In this document: one piece after another, positions 39,530 to 52,195 of the stretch
Numbering within the stretch: position 1 is the stretch's first letter
Layout of the letters: each line of letters opens with the position of its first letter
Assembly: GCA_964023275.1 (NCBI GenBank)
Contig: OZ029919.1
Location: 10,680,202 to 10,744,201 of the forward strand
Reading direction: 5' to 3'
Source of the DNA: Norana najaformis
Lineage: Eukaryota > Annelida > Clitellata > Crassiclitellata > Hormogastridae
DNA length: 64,000 bases
Notes under the pieces: model-generated
Seen by the model: only the letters and a program-made list of their open reading frames with translations
Databases searched by the model: none
What the model was told of the DNA's origin: nothing
Translations under genes and position numbers: made by a program

Positions 39530-39765
39530 ATAAACGGGCTGAAAGAGGTAATTTTTCAGCTTGGAGCGGAAGACGTTCACAGCAGGAGATTTGCGAATGT
39601 GAGAAGGTAGAGGGTTCCAGATGGCAGGACCAGCAACAGTGAGTGAAGGTCGACCGAACACAAGTCTTGTGTCAGGAACAACATAATTTCCAGAAGAAGC
39701 AGATCGGAGAGAGGACCGGGCTTTAAGGGAGCTGCAAATAAGATGACAGATGATTTTCCTGCACT
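39530..39765 (-). mobile_element. LINE 3' fragment (C-terminal reverse-transcriptase region)
   Basis: The minus strand reads SSLKARSSLRSASSGNYVV, then VAGPAIWNPLPSHIRKSP and FRSKLKNYLFQPVYGS to a stop. This is the conserved end of CR1/L2-like ORF2. It is truncated at its 5' side, where a degenerate ATAACA/CATGA-rich stretch (39770-40080) begins. Confidence 0.75.
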
Positions 39766-40079
39766 TTGTACATAAGACATGCTAGTTTGAAGCGGATGCA
39801 TTTGTCTGCATTTAACATAACATAACACAGTTTTGCCACCATAAGATCCACGAATCGTGTGCATTCGTCTGCATTTTACATAACATAACACAGCATAGCA
39901 TAAAATAACATAACATAATATGGCATGACATAACATAACATAATGACATTGCGTAACATGACATATCATAATATAACACCGCATAGCATGACAAAACATG
40001 GGTTTTAAGACATTTCATGTATGTCATGTATGTCATGTATGTCAGAACCACCGTTGTCGTTGTTATGTTGTTGTGGACT

Positions 40080-40620
40080 ATTTATTTATTTAAAACACTT
40101 ATAACGAGCGCAAAAATGTCAGTACACCTGTATCTGAGGCGCGGATGCATGTTCGCTAGGGGCCAAGATGGAATCGTGCAAAAGCCAGGATGAAGTAGTG
40201 AGTTTTAACAAGTGATTTAAAAGACGGTAGCGAGTTTGCAAGTCGGGCTTTCTGTGGTAGACGATTCTAAATGCGAGGAGCACAGCAGCTAAAGGCACGT
40301 GACCAGTATCAGAAGAACGTAAAAATCTAGGAGGGCGATTTGGAGTCAACAAAGTATTAAGACATGATGGAAGTCCAGTATTCTGAGCCTTAAAAGTCCA
40401 ATATGCAATTTTAAACTTAATACGCCACTGAACAGGAAGCCAGTGAAGTGCGCGAAGGCGATCTAATGCATTTCATGAAGAAGAACATGTAACAACTCCA
40501 GAAAGAGAGTTAAAACCCCTCTGAAGCTTTCTTGCATTAAAAGAAGATATACCGTATAATACTGCATTCTAACTTTAGATGTTCGCCCCATAAGCAAAGC
40601 AAAAGCGACAGCTTTTTAAG
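40080..40620 (-). mobile_element. Second, decayed LINE 3' fragment
   Basis: The minus strand encodes DRLRALHWLPVQWRIKFKI at about 40400-40460. Further downstream, in a shifted frame, it reads APRI*NRLPQKARLANSLPS, where the expected Trp codon is TAG. It is a pseudogenised CR1/L2-like copy separate from the one at 39.5 kb. Its 3' end contains GCGCTCGTTATAAGTG and an AT-rich tail. Confidence 0.7.
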
Positions 40621-41539
40621 AATTTCCGATCGACCTCAGCAGCAACAGAAAAAACGCCTGTCGTAAAAAGAAAATCTCTTCAACGTTGTTCAAAAACTGC
40701 TTGTTGTTAAGTTGTTTTTCGCTCTTTTCCTTCGTCGACTTGATCAGCTACACGTGGCTAATACTTAGGATAAAAATTACATTGCTGGCGTTTAAAGCAC
40801 CGAATACCTGCTCAGAATCGTGCCCAGATAAATACCACGTATTATTCTCTTCGACTGTTCTATTATTGCGATGCAGATGTGGTAGAGAAACCTAAGCAAG
40901 TTCAGTGCAGCTCTGTAACAGGTAACAGATGCATAAATAAATTCTTTAAATAAATGGCTTAAATAAACAGAGAATAAAATAGGGCAATTGCTAATCTCAC
41001 AATAGCACAACCTTTCGATAAAGTTTACATGGTTTGACAGAGTTTTTAAATTAAGACTTGAATCGCTGTCTAGGCCGAGTTTCTTTTGTATTTAGCATTT
41101 TATCCTCAGGCAAACGACGATTAATTTAGCAAACTCGTGTTAAAAAATGATGTAGATATGGACGTGTGTGTGTGCATGAGTTTGCGTTTAAATTGAGAAA
41201 TGTTTGCGTATAATATTGTGGCCTTTCACGTCGACTGTACTTGGGGGGGCTTTCTTAATTTACAGTGGAAATTGGAAGCCCTTGTTTCTGAGGGTGCTCG
41301 GTTCAGTTTGGTTCTTGGCAATATCCGGACTAGGTTCAGTTCTGGTTCTCTTGTTTGATTTTTTCGGGTTCATTTTAAGTTCTGACGATTGAAGTCATGT
41401 TGAGCATGTCAACAAAATGAGTATTTATCTTAGACAGAGCGGGGTTTATTATAGGAAAACTGTGGGGTGGTTAGAAATACTCAGACCAAGGGCGAAACGC
41501 CTGAGATAAATGCATCCCAATGACGGTGACCTTGGTGGA

Positions 41540-41640
41540 CTGATCTTCTGGCTATTTAAAACTGATTGCGGCTTGACTTTGGTGCGCCGTCGGTAGATGC
41601 TTTGTGCATTAGACACAGTATAATAAGAGGGCAAAAGAGA
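41540..41640 (+). repeat. LINE 3' tail fragment
   Basis: GATTGCGGCTTGACTTTGG, GGTAGATGCTTTGTGCATTAG, then ACAGTATAATAAG. Homologous to 18.85-18.94 kb, without the coding part. Confidence 0.5.
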
Positions 41641-41919
41641 ATTTTTTGAACCGGGAGAAACCGTTTTTTTGTTGTACCTGACTTCCACAAATAAGCGATT
41701 GCAATTGATCGTTTTTTAGTTGTTTGCATGTGAACATGTTCAACATAATCGTCTGTGCTTTGCAGTAGATTATATACCACTGCAATATCTTCTGTTTACA
41801 AATCGTCCGCGGTTGATCTTTAAACTTCAGAGGGGCATGAAGGTAATGTAAACGTTGTTAGTCAGCAAGTTTTAAGGCCGCTTCTGCATAGAAAATTTTC
41901 ATGAGTCGTCGGGTTATTG

Positions 41920-42371
41920 ATTTGTTTGTGCACGCGCTGATCACGTGGTGGGATGGCGTGATTAGCAACCTGCGGGCAGGCGCACTGACATCAGCGGTGA
42001 TTCTAGCCGGCGCGTATCAGTGTCATATCAAGTTGGCTCTCGCGCGGGAAATTGAGAAGCCTTCGTTGTGATGAGTCAGCGGGTTTTGGAAAACACACGA
42101 TTGCTCAAAATCGGGAAGCCGGTCTAAACCAGTTTTACCGGTCTGCTGTCTTGGCGGAAAAGAGCTTATATAAATTGATACAAATGCATTGAGAGAGCGC
42201 GAAGATTTTGTAGCAGTGGTCTGTCGTGTGCTATGTTGTAAGTTTGTGTTACAAATGTCGATTCAGGTGCTGTAGTGATTGAACTGTTCATTTTATCAAT
42301 TAATATAGTTTCGAAAATCAAAGACTGTGTGTCTATTCTCAAATGAACGCTAGACGACCAATCGGGTAAGT
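41920..42371 (+). promoter_or_regulatory. Promoter-like module, copy B
   Basis: CACGTG (41942-41947), TGAGTCA (42072-42078) and TATATAA (42167-42173), then a leader containing GTGATTGAACTGTTC and a donor, CGG|GTAAGT (42366-42371). The TATA box lies 89 bp after the AP-1-like site, almost the same as in copy A (90 bp). It points away from copy A. No coding exon was recognised downstream. Confidence 0.5.
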
Positions 42372-42489
42372 CGACGGTTCGAAGCCCGATCGACTGACAG
42401 CTTCGAAAGATCGCCGACACCATCATTGTCAGCTTCAGTCAGCTTCTTAATGATCCTATCTCACGTTTTCCTATTTCGCCACTGACGTA

Positions 42490-42645
42490 CTCGGGTAGTT
42501 CCAGTCCCAAGCCTGGATAAAGGAGGAGGGCGTCGTCAACGGCCCTTGATGCCATAAGATGTCGTAAACATTGGAACTACTGCTTTTTTCCAATTAGCAT
42601 CAACCAGGGCCATGTACCTGTCCTGCCTGCCAGGTAGGGATGGGA
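42490..42645 (+). mobile_element. Possible RTE-type LINE 5' fragment
   Basis: CCCAAGCCTGGATAAAGGAG and the following CCTGTCCTGCCTGCCAGG resemble the leader region of invertebrate RTE-like LINEs as I remember it. There is no coding evidence. A repeat-library search would decide. Confidence 0.25.
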
Positions 42646-43459
42646 GCTGAAAAAATGCGAGTTTCTAATTAAGGTTTATGATTGTTCGTTTCTATCGTAT
42701 TAATGTTTGGCTGCAGTGACCGTTGTTTTACCAGAGCTTTTATGTAAAATTTAATGAACTTTCCATTGTGTATAGGTCTACCTAGTATCTAATGCTAACA
42801 CAAATTACTTTAATATCATGTTGTATATGCACATAAATAGTTGACTACATCATGTGTGTTAATAATTAGTATGTCGTATGTAACAAACATTATAATAATA
42901 TACTAGACTTTATGAAAGTTGAATATTATTATGATTATTATTATGATTATTATTACTATTTATTATTATTTTTTATTATCATCATCATCGTCATCATCAT
43001 CATCATCATCATCATCTGGATATCTATTTATTTCTCCCTCACGCAGCTTATATCTCTTATTCCTCGACTCATTCTCACTTCGAGTCTCACATTAGCTTTC
43101 TTTCTGCATGTGTTTCACTTTCTATCTCTTCATCAACTCTGTGCCTTTCTTTTACTTTGTGTGTGTATGTGTGTGTGTCTATCTTTGCGTGTCTGTACCT
43201 GTTCATGCTGTCCGTGTCTGCTTCGTTCATTGCTTCTTAGGCCCTGTCTGTCTCTGTCCTTATGAGACGCCTGCAAGCATCAACCTCTGACACGTTGAGA
43301 CAACTTCCAATAATTAATGTCAAAAAAGATCCGGATTAGATCTGATATTTCTCTGCAGCAAAAGCATCTACTTAAATCAGTGCAAATATGGTGCCCTTGC
43401 CAGCTGCAATGATGAAATTACACGACATCACTAAATTAGTCCTATATTTTTACTTAATT

Positions 43460-43521
<62 letters not shown>

Positions 43522-43640
43522 TAACACGGAGATCATGAACAGGCACAGACACGCAAAGATAGACACACACAATAATAATATTAATAATAATAATAATAAT
43601 AATTATTATTATTATTATTATTATTATTGTTATTATTATA
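43460..43640. repeat. (AAT)n arrays, second one palindromic with (ATT)n
   Basis: 43460-43519 is AAT. 43570-43640 is AAT switching to ATT, so the second array is self-complementary. Confidence 0.85.
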
Positions 43641-43850
43641 TACTATTAACATTATCATCATCATCATTACTGCTGCTAATTTAATGTTCTACTGCTAAGG
43701 TTAACACTACCACTTCTACCTCTACTACTCTCACTACTGCCAACTACTGCTGCCACTATCATCTCTACTATATTCCCAACCCCAATGCAGCTACTAAGAT
43801 TACTTCCACTTACTCTACTATTTCACTATTTTACTATCTCAGGTAGTAAT

Positions 43851-43910
43851 AGCCGAGAAATTAGATTAACAGTAGAAGCGAAACTGTTCCTGCAGTTAAT
43901 CTAATCTATA
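43851..43910. repeat. Short inverted repeat around AGATTAAC
   Basis: TTAGATTAACAGTAG and CTGCAGTTAATCTAATCT lie about 20 bp apart in opposite orientation, a small imperfect hairpin. Confidence 0.4.
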
Positions 43911-44240
43911 GTTACACGTAATACATCAACAGATTGTTGCTTCAAAAGAAAGCCACTGCGGTTCGTGTATGATAATCCTTTGGATAGAACCTGTCGAGAT
44001 CCAAGAAGCCAGAGAGACATGCTCCGGGTAATGAGCAATCCGAATAGGATCGGATTTCAGTCTGGTCCCGAACGATATGAGAAGCTTTTGTCAGGTACAT
44101 AAAAGAGGCTATATCAAGTGTCTTGATACATGCATACATAAATACATACATACAGTACATACATACTTACATACATAGACATACACATACAGTACATGCG
44201 TACATACATACAAACATGCTTGCATACATACATACATACA

Positions 44241-44272
<32 letters not shown>

Positions 44273-44279
44273 CATGCAA

Positions 44280-47200
44280 CTGGCAGAGCGGACAGAAAGG
44301 TGCAATTGAATTCCGGTCCCTAGGACTGGCAATCGAGAAAGTCCGCCGTCTCTTATTTGCTTTAAATTGACTGGATCATTCCATGACAAATCAACCAAAA
44401 GAGTCAATTTTACACCAAGCCAATCCTCACAAAACATGGTGAAAGGTCACATATATACAAGATTTTCCTGTCATTTGACCGAGACAAAGAAACATTTTGC
44501 TGAAAACGAGGCGGTCGATTAAACTGATTCGCAATATTTAAACAGCTGTAACCTTAGAATTAAAATGGACAGGTTTTTTTCTAACAAATCAGTTTGTGTT
44601 CTTGTTTGAAATGCCCCATAATGTAGCTATTTGGTACAATACAACATAAAAACTGTGAACAGTGCTCCAAACTTCAATTTTTCCGCTGTTCTAGAGCGTC
44701 GTATGAATTAATATTAGGCCTACATGTGTATTTACATGTAGGGCTATGTGTGCATGCATGTTTGTGTGTATACATGTATGCATGCATGTATATGTGTATG
44801 CATGTATGCATTGTGTATGTGCGAATGCATGTGAGAGCGATCAAAGATGTTAGAAAGGTTGGCCGACTTAAATGCGGTAACTGCAGTACCGACTTGATCT
44901 AGATGTGTTGGATAGGAAGGCAATATACAATGTATAGGCCGAGGTCGGCTACTACTTTGAAGAAGTAAGAAAGCGTGTTAGAAGGAGCAAAATTATTAAT
45001 CTTGTTTCAAGTGCTTAATGTGCAAGTACAAGTACTTGTACGAGTACTTGAGTAGTAAGTACAAGCACGAGTAAAAGCACTTGGGTACTTTGTTGCCAGT
45101 TAAATGTACAGAAGTACATGCAATATAAAAACAAGCGTTATCTGGACCTTATGCTCGCATCAAAATTGCGATGTAAGTAACTTTTAGTACACTGCAGGAA
45201 AATCGATGTAAGTGATAATGATACCTGTTTCCTTAAGCAGACTTAAACGGATATGAATGCAATACCAAATTTATGCAGAGCTACAAAATTGAAATAACTT
45301 TTTACAATTATTCAAGTATGAGTACAAGTACTTCGTTTGCAAGTACTATAGACAGAAAATGCATATTATTGACAGCGTGGTTCACATGCAATTTGATTAG
45401 ATTAGATTACTAAAATAAAAACTGCAATACCAAGCACAGAACTAGAACCTCGTGGGCATATATATGAATTTACATTTGGCTTATATGTATACCTAATTAG
45501 CAAAGTAGACCTACGACTGTACAAAATGCAATAAGCCTGCAGAAAGAATAATCGTTCATCGCATCAGCTTGCTCCAGATCCGACGGTTCTAGCTTTCATA
45601 CGCCGGCAGCAGTAGCAGCAGCAGCAGCAGACATTCATATCAATAAAGCGGCAATATAAGTCCTATATAAACATGATCACAATCCGCTTTTCATGAGACA
45701 CGTTTATGGCATTCTTTCTACGACGACTGCCATGATATGTCTAGGGAAAGTGATGGAAAGTGAGAGAACGAAGGAGAGCTTACGCATCGTATATGGTACT
45801 CTTTCATAATTCATTTAGTCGTTTATATGCATATAACAGAAATACACACATGCAAGAAATAATGAAACTTGCAATTATAGGCCCATATTCATACATATAG
45901 CAGAGAGAAAGACAGCGGTTATATGGACAATTAATAAATGTAAAGTGAGCTTATAATAGATATATGTGTCTTTGTGCATGGTCACCATAGTCACAGTCAT
46001 AAAGTAGATTGCAGATGGAATCTACGTCTATTGCGGCTACAGCACAAAGCACAGGGCATTACAGCCATCGTCTGGGTTGTCTGTGTGCTTTTGTGTTTCC
46101 AGGGTTCACTGGCGCATCCGTGTTTCCATGTTTCAAAATCTGGAGGACGTCAGCCAAGGCTGAGTAGTCCTTGTGCTTAATCCGTTGGCTTACAGTACAC
46201 TCATAGAGAATGATGTTGGTTGTCAATGGAATCCTGGACAATATATATATATATATATGCATATATACCTAATGGCTTATTTGCTTTAAAAAGTTTGTCG
46301 TGCTTCGAATTAAATTAATCTTTATTTTTATAAAGTTATACCAACAATTTTACTCTAGAGTTTATCAAGTAGGTTGGCTTTTTTCATCCCGTTGCTGAGA
46401 GAAGTTTTATTTAATTATTTCTCGTTTGCATTGTTTTTGTGTAATTTTCTTGACTGTCTTGGTGCGAACAAACTCATTGTATTAGCGGCCACCGCGTCTC
46501 GCCCTCTGGTCGACTTCGTTCCATGCAACAGGTTTCGTCCACTGCCGATAATAATTGTATCGAAATAGTTCCAAACTAACACGGCTGGCATACTTTAGCT
46601 TTTATGTTCATAAGTCGCCCATGAGCTGAAGAATCTATCCCTTTCAAAAATTAAATTAGGTTCACGTTCTTCATACTTGTTGCGTGGTTTGAGTCGATCG
46701 GAGGTTGAATGCGTGTATTGTTTGTCCGAGTGAAATAGACCATATAATTGTGAGCATTTCTTCTTTTGAGAACGAATTTGTTGCTCTGTATCTGAATTTT
46801 CAGATGCTTTTCCACTATTTTATCTGTTTCAGAGTTTATTTTCACTAGAATTACACAACATGAAGACATAATTTCAGTTGTTAAAGTTATTAGAATACAT
46901 TCCTATTTGAACTACACATCTGTAACAGAGGTAGTCTGAGTAGGTGAGCAACGACAAAAGTGAGTCAGTTGTTGTAGTGTATTACATTACGCAGTCAACC
47001 TCGCTGCCATAGAAGTTATAGCATTAATCAGGGTTAATGCAGCTCTGACAGGAAATGAGGCGCCCTATAGCAGGAAACTGATCTGCAAAATATCAGGCCC
47101 CATCTCAGGCAGCATCCGACTCCACAAAGTCTGAAGATAATAGGTAACTAGACGCCAGCTAGTCTAGATAGGACCGGTCAGCTCTAGTCGATCCTAATTA

Positions 47201-47660
47201 ACTGGTGAGTAAAGTATTACACCAGGTGGTGGTCCGTGGAATATACCCGCCTCCTTCCCGGTGTAACAGTCCGTCAACCGAGGGTAACGAATCAACAGGC
47301 AATTCCTTAGGCTAGATATGGGAAGATCCAAGGATTTGTTTGACATTACCTCTTAACGAATCTTAAGATATGATATCCAATAGGAACTGTATCTCTTAGC
47401 AACAACTTCCGAGCAGGGGTGATAATCAAACTTAAGAACAGCAGTCAGTTGTGAGAGAGAAGTCAGGCAAGATGTGGCACAGACACGTTAGTATCTAGTG
47501 TCAAATAGACACTGCAGTCAACCGTTGTGGCTAGAAATAATTATAAGACTCGTCGTAGGCAAACGTTGCCGTTCTATGTGTAATGTAGTTCACGTAATCT
47601 AGTATGTATTCGGAAGTACATTCGCGTTTGGCAGTCATTCGTCGTAGCAGAAAGACATTC
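44280..47660. other. No supported gene
   Basis: 45005-45350 has a cluster of self-complementary AGTACAAGTACTTGTAC-type motifs at both ends, possibly an old short DNA transposon. The plus frame at 45.97-46.18 kb has a hydrophobic stretch but no supporting context. Confidence 0.35.
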
Positions 47661-47666
47661 ACCTTC

Positions 47667-48130
47667 TTCAAGACCAATAAAACTACATAGAAAAACATAT
47701 CCTTCAAGACCAGTGAAACTACATAGAAAAACATATTCTTCAAGACCAATAAAACTACACAGAAAAACATATTCTTCAAGACCAATAAAACTACACAGAA
47801 AAACATATTCTTCAAGACCAATAAAACTACATAGAAAAACATATCCTTCAAGACCAACAGAACTACATAGAAAAACATATTCTTCAAGACCAACAGAACT
47901 ACATAGAAAAACATATTCTTCAAGACCAATAAAACTACATAGAAAAACATATCCTTCAAGACCAATAAAACTACATAGAAAAACATATTCTTCAAGACCA
48001 ATAAAACTACATAGAAAAACATATTCTTCAAGACCAATAAAACTACATAGAAAAACATATTCTTCAAGACCAATGAAACTACATAGAAAAGATATCCTTA
48101 AAGACCAACAGAACTACATAGAAAACCCAT
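47667..48130. repeat. 36 bp minisatellite, twelve to thirteen copies
   Basis: Unit begins TTCAAGACCAATAAAACTAC. Starts fall every 36 bp from 47667 to 48063, then a shortened copy. Variants (ACAGAACT, AGTGAAACT, ATATCC/ATATTC) are interspersed. Open on both strands (KLHRKTYSSRPI on plus, a hydrophobic VLKNMFFYVVLL on minus). Unrelated in sequence to the 19.3 kb array. Confidence 0.9.
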
Positions 48131-48862
48131 TTCCGTCAGATGATGTGGAAGAACTCTACAATAAATGGCGTGGAACTTTACTATTCATCTTTGGTTTATC
48201 AACTGTGTCTAGATGCGTGCTCATTAGGCCTATGCTGTCTAAATATTGAGGTTATAATGAAGTGCTTTGCCTAACGTGCCTATCCTTAGCTTTTAGTTTT
48301 AAGTAAGACAAACATGTGCACTACAAAAGACTAACTTTCATTTTATCGAAAGTAAAATACAACCAAGGGTGTTCTTTAAACCGTTTCACTGGAAAATGCA
48401 CTATTCTACCTGAACAGTAATCTTGCTGAATGACAACACACCTGTATAGGTCGGTCGGTCGGTCGATAGCTGGAGAAAACAACTGTACATGATTGTGCAA
48501 CATTAACGCGCTATAGAATATTGATCTAAGAATAGTATATGACTGATTTTTAAAGAAAAGTGAATGCGCCGAAACAATTGTAAGTATTTTTAAAATCTGC
48601 ATGTCATATTTAAAACTGCGCAGCTGAGAAAAGCATGCATAAAATTGTATTATCTTGCGGGAGCGCTTAACTCTTTCGGAAAAGCTGTTAGACCTATGAA
48701 CCTGTCTTATACGACCCGAGTCTTTCTGTTCTACACGACATTCTGCAGTCGACAGAGATCGGTCGTGATCCACGGCCGCCCATACAGTCCGCATTAAACG
48801 AACGTCACATTCGCGTATTAGTCTATTTGCAGCAGAGGGTGCTATAGCTGTCGCTTCGAGTG

Positions 48863-48978
<116 letters not shown>

Positions 48979-48979
48979 T

Positions 48980-49584
48980 CCTCGCACATCAAATACCTTG
49001 TAGGCTAAATAGCAGAGCTCGTTTTGAGCATTCTTTTTGGCATAATTAGCGGGAACTAAATGCTATCTTTCTTTCTTGTTCTTGTTCTTCTTTTTGGCGT
49101 TCTTCTTCGTGTTATTCTTCGCGTTCTTCTTCGCATTGTTCTTCTTCTTCAAGTTCTCTGCCTTGGGCAGGTTCGGACCTCCAATGGCGCCATTCCTGAC
49201 GTTGATGGGTCTCCTCCTTCAGGTTAACTAAATGCAGTATGTACAAAATGGCATGATGTATTGCGTCGCATGGGTTATGTAAAATGTCTAGTCACGCGAG
49301 AGATCAGCGATAAATTTTGTCTCGAGATTCGTCGGTTTTTAACACGATCATCCAATCGTTCAATTCGTATAAATATTCTGAGCATTTATAGGGCGCCAAT
49401 ATGACAGCCTTGAAGTCGTTTTTCGAGCCCCACTGAGGTGAATTGGCATGCATGCGAGCGTTCTCTTAAAAAATAACTAGGTCTCTCTCCCTCACTCATG
49501 CACTTATTCCATAGACCTGTCTGTCTGTCTCTACCTCCCTTTCTCCCTTCATTTCTATCCCTCCCTGTATCTGCCTCCCTCCCT

Positions 49585-49628
<44 letters not shown>

Positions 49629-50260
49629 CTCCTCTCTCTTTCTCTCATCCTCTCTCTCACACACTCTCTCTTCTTGCCTTTCTCTCTGTCTTTCTATTTC
49701 TCTAAGAGCCAGTCAGGTGAGCGTCAAGTTCTGTCTTGGACCGATAAATAATTCGTTGCGGATTTGCGGATCGCTCTATTGAAACGCAGGTTCCAGAGTT
49801 CCTCATTGTTCCAACTTGACGCCGAAATAAAAACGCCTACAGTCGGTCCGCCCCCTAGCGGCGGCTAGTATGGCAAGTGATCGCATTACCAGCCGAAGTC
49901 AATGTTCGGGATTAAAGGAAAATGGACGATAATATCGTAATTTCTGGTCGTTAATTCGTCCACTGCAGTCGACCGCAGAACATCTCGTCAACGACGACGT
50001 CGTTTCACGTTTATGCGTCAATAGATGATGATGATGATGACGACGACGAGGATGATGATGATTATGCATAAAATTTCCTCGGAATATAGACGCTTGTAAG
50101 AGTGATGTAGCAGCCGAAATTATAGTGTGGCCAAATTGTCTAGTTATAAAGCAGTCAGTTTTCATTACAGCCAGAAAGTACGTTTAGTGTTTTGAGGTAA
50201 TCAGGCTGTACGACGTATGTAGGATGTAATTACTATGCTTCAATACAAAGACATGTAGGC
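48980..50260. other. No supported gene, CT-rich tracts
   Basis: 49060-49150 is degenerate TTCTT and 49500-49720 is CCCT/CTCT with a pure CT run. A diverged tail ATTGGCGCCCTATAAATGC (minus) lies at about 49385-49403. Confidence 0.4.
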
Positions 50261-50269
50261 CTTTTAATA

Positions 50270-50990
50270 GAAAGATTGAGACATAGAAAGATACAGAGAC
50301 ATACAGACAGTCAGACAGACAATCTGAGACAGACAGACAGTCAGGCAGACAGTCTGAGACAGATAGACAGTATGAGGCAGACAGACAGACAGTCTGAGAC
50401 AGATAGACAGACAGAAAGGCAGACAGTCTGAGACAGATAGACAGTATGAGGCAGACAGACAGACAGACAGTCTGAGACAGATAGACAGACAGAAAGTCTG
50501 AGACAGATAGACAGCATGAGGCAGACAGACAGTCTGAGACAGACAGACAATCTGAGACAGACAGACAGACAATCTAAGACAGACAGACAGACAGTCTGAG
50601 ACAGATAGACAGACAGAAAGTCTGAGACAGATAGACAGCATGAGGCAGACAGACAGTCTGAGACAGACAGACAATCTGAGACAGACAGACAGACAGTCTG
50701 AGACAGACAGACAATCTGAGACAGACAGACAGACAGTCTGAGACAGACAGACAATCTGAGACAGACGGACAGACAGTCTGAGACAGATAGACAGCATGAG
50801 GCAGACAGACAGTCTGAGACAGACAGACAATCTGAGACAGACAGACAGACAGTCTGAGACAGACAGACAATCTGAGACAGACGGACAGACAATCTGAGAC
50901 AGACAGACAGACAGTCTGAGACAGACAGACAATCTGAGACAGACGGACAGACAGTCTGAGACAGATAGACAGACAGACAGACAGATTGAT
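50270..50990. repeat. Complex CAGACAGA/TCTGAGA repeat array
   Basis: About 720 bp built from GACAGACAGTCTGAGACAGA variants, with higher-order duplications of roughly 125 bp (for example from 50475 and again from 50600, each with GACAGCATGAGGCAGACA). The long minus-strand open frames (SVCLRLSVCL) are a by-product of the repeat. Confidence 0.85.
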
Positions 50991-51584
50991 GCAGCAAGAG
51001 AGAAAAGCATAACGATCCGTCGTCGTGTCGTATATTATTATCTGATGCTGATGCTGATGCTAAGCGTGCTGCTGCGGCTGGACTCGTCTTTCGTCCTATG
51101 CCATTGATTCGTAGATCATCACTCGTAAGAACTACAGTAAGAGCAGAATGCGCTGCTTCGTCTATCTTGATGACTGACATCATTCTTGGCCGTCGAACAA
51201 AAAACTCCTCTGTCGCTCGGTCGATTCCAATTACGCCGCAGGTAACTGAGCAACAACGGAGACTCTAATTAATTGCACGTCAAATTTCTTGGCTCCTATT
51301 AGCTGCTCTTAGGTTTTACGAATCGTAATATGTGTGTAGGTATGAATGTATGCACGTGTCACAAAGGTCTGTCCATACTCGCACCTGTGTAAATGCGCTA
51401 AATGAATAATGTATTTGAAGGTGAGGCAAGGTGATCGACGTGTGTAGGTACGGGAGATCTATAGGTGTGTAGAAAAAGGATTGTCTTAGACTGCAACTGC
51501 GCAGAAGTTGAAAAAATCTGCGTCTAACGCTGCATCGGTTGCTGTGGTCTGAGATTTGTGGGCAGGGAGTGAATCTTTCTCAAA

Positions 51585-51800
51585 ATTTTTATTTTTTATT
51601 TATGTATTATTATTTTTCATTTTTTTGCATTTATTAGGCGCCGCTATCTAATGACTTAGCATCAATCGATAGCGCCGAACAGTTGTGAGTTAAGAACTTG
51701 CTCAAGGTCCCCACATAATAACCGTCTCGGAGGAGGCTCGGACCCGTAATCTTCGCGTTACAAGCCGAACGCTCTATCCAATACGATACCGTGCACCACG
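51585..51800 (-). mobile_element. tRNA-derived SINE, family 1, with A-rich tail
   Basis: The minus-strand head begins TGCACGGTATCGTATTGGAT, with B-box remnant GGGTCCGAGCC. The body includes the complement of AACTTGCTCAAGGTCC. A stem-like tail with GATTGATGC...ATTAGATAGCGGCGCC leads into an A-rich tract (51585-51630). Confidence 0.7.
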
Positions 51801-51925
51801 TATGTATGAATGTAATATATATGTATGATTGTAAGTATGTATGTACGTATCTGTGTACCTGTATATTTGTGTATGCATGCTTGTATGTATGTATTTTGTT
51901 GTATGGTATGTGGTATATGAAGAAC

Positions 51926-52195
51926 TTGTCTTGTCTTGTCTTGTCTTGTCTTGTCTTTAGCCGTCCTGGAGCCAAGGGTTGGCTGCACCACGAACAATTC
52001 TGTACCATCTGCTTCTGTCTCTCGTTTCTTCTGGTCAAACGATAATTCATTCCATGACTTGATGCTGTCTATCCATGTCATCTTGGATCTCCCCCGAGCT
52101 CGGGCTCCAGGAATTGTGCCTTGGATGATTACTTCCTCTAAGAAGTCTCCACTCTTTCGCAACCCATACCCAAAGTATGCCATCTATGCTTGATT
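51926..52195 (-). mobile_element. LINE 3' fragment of a different clade, with (AAGAC)n tail
   Basis: The minus strand reads GYGLRKSGDFLEEVIIQGTI, then PGARARGRSKMTWIDSIKSW and QPTLGSRTAKDKTRQDK. The P-G-x-R-x-R-G-R...W-x-D-x-I-K-x-W motif is the usual C-terminus of I/Nimb- or RTE-type LINEs. It ends in tandem AAGAC (51926-51957). The 5' side is truncated at 52195. Confidence 0.75.

Noticed and set aside
45974-46180. Possible secreted peptide with hydrophobic VWVVCVLLCFQGSLAH
   Set aside because: The hydrophobic part is not at the N-terminus, no processing sites follow, and the opposite strand is equally open.
47667-48130. CRISPR array
   Set aside because: Direct tandem units without unique spacers, in a eukaryotic context.
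50264-51183. Frames of 248 and 280 codons reading SVCLRLSVCLSQI
   Set aside because: They are translation of the CAGACAGA repeat. Several overlapping frames look alike, which is typical of repeats.
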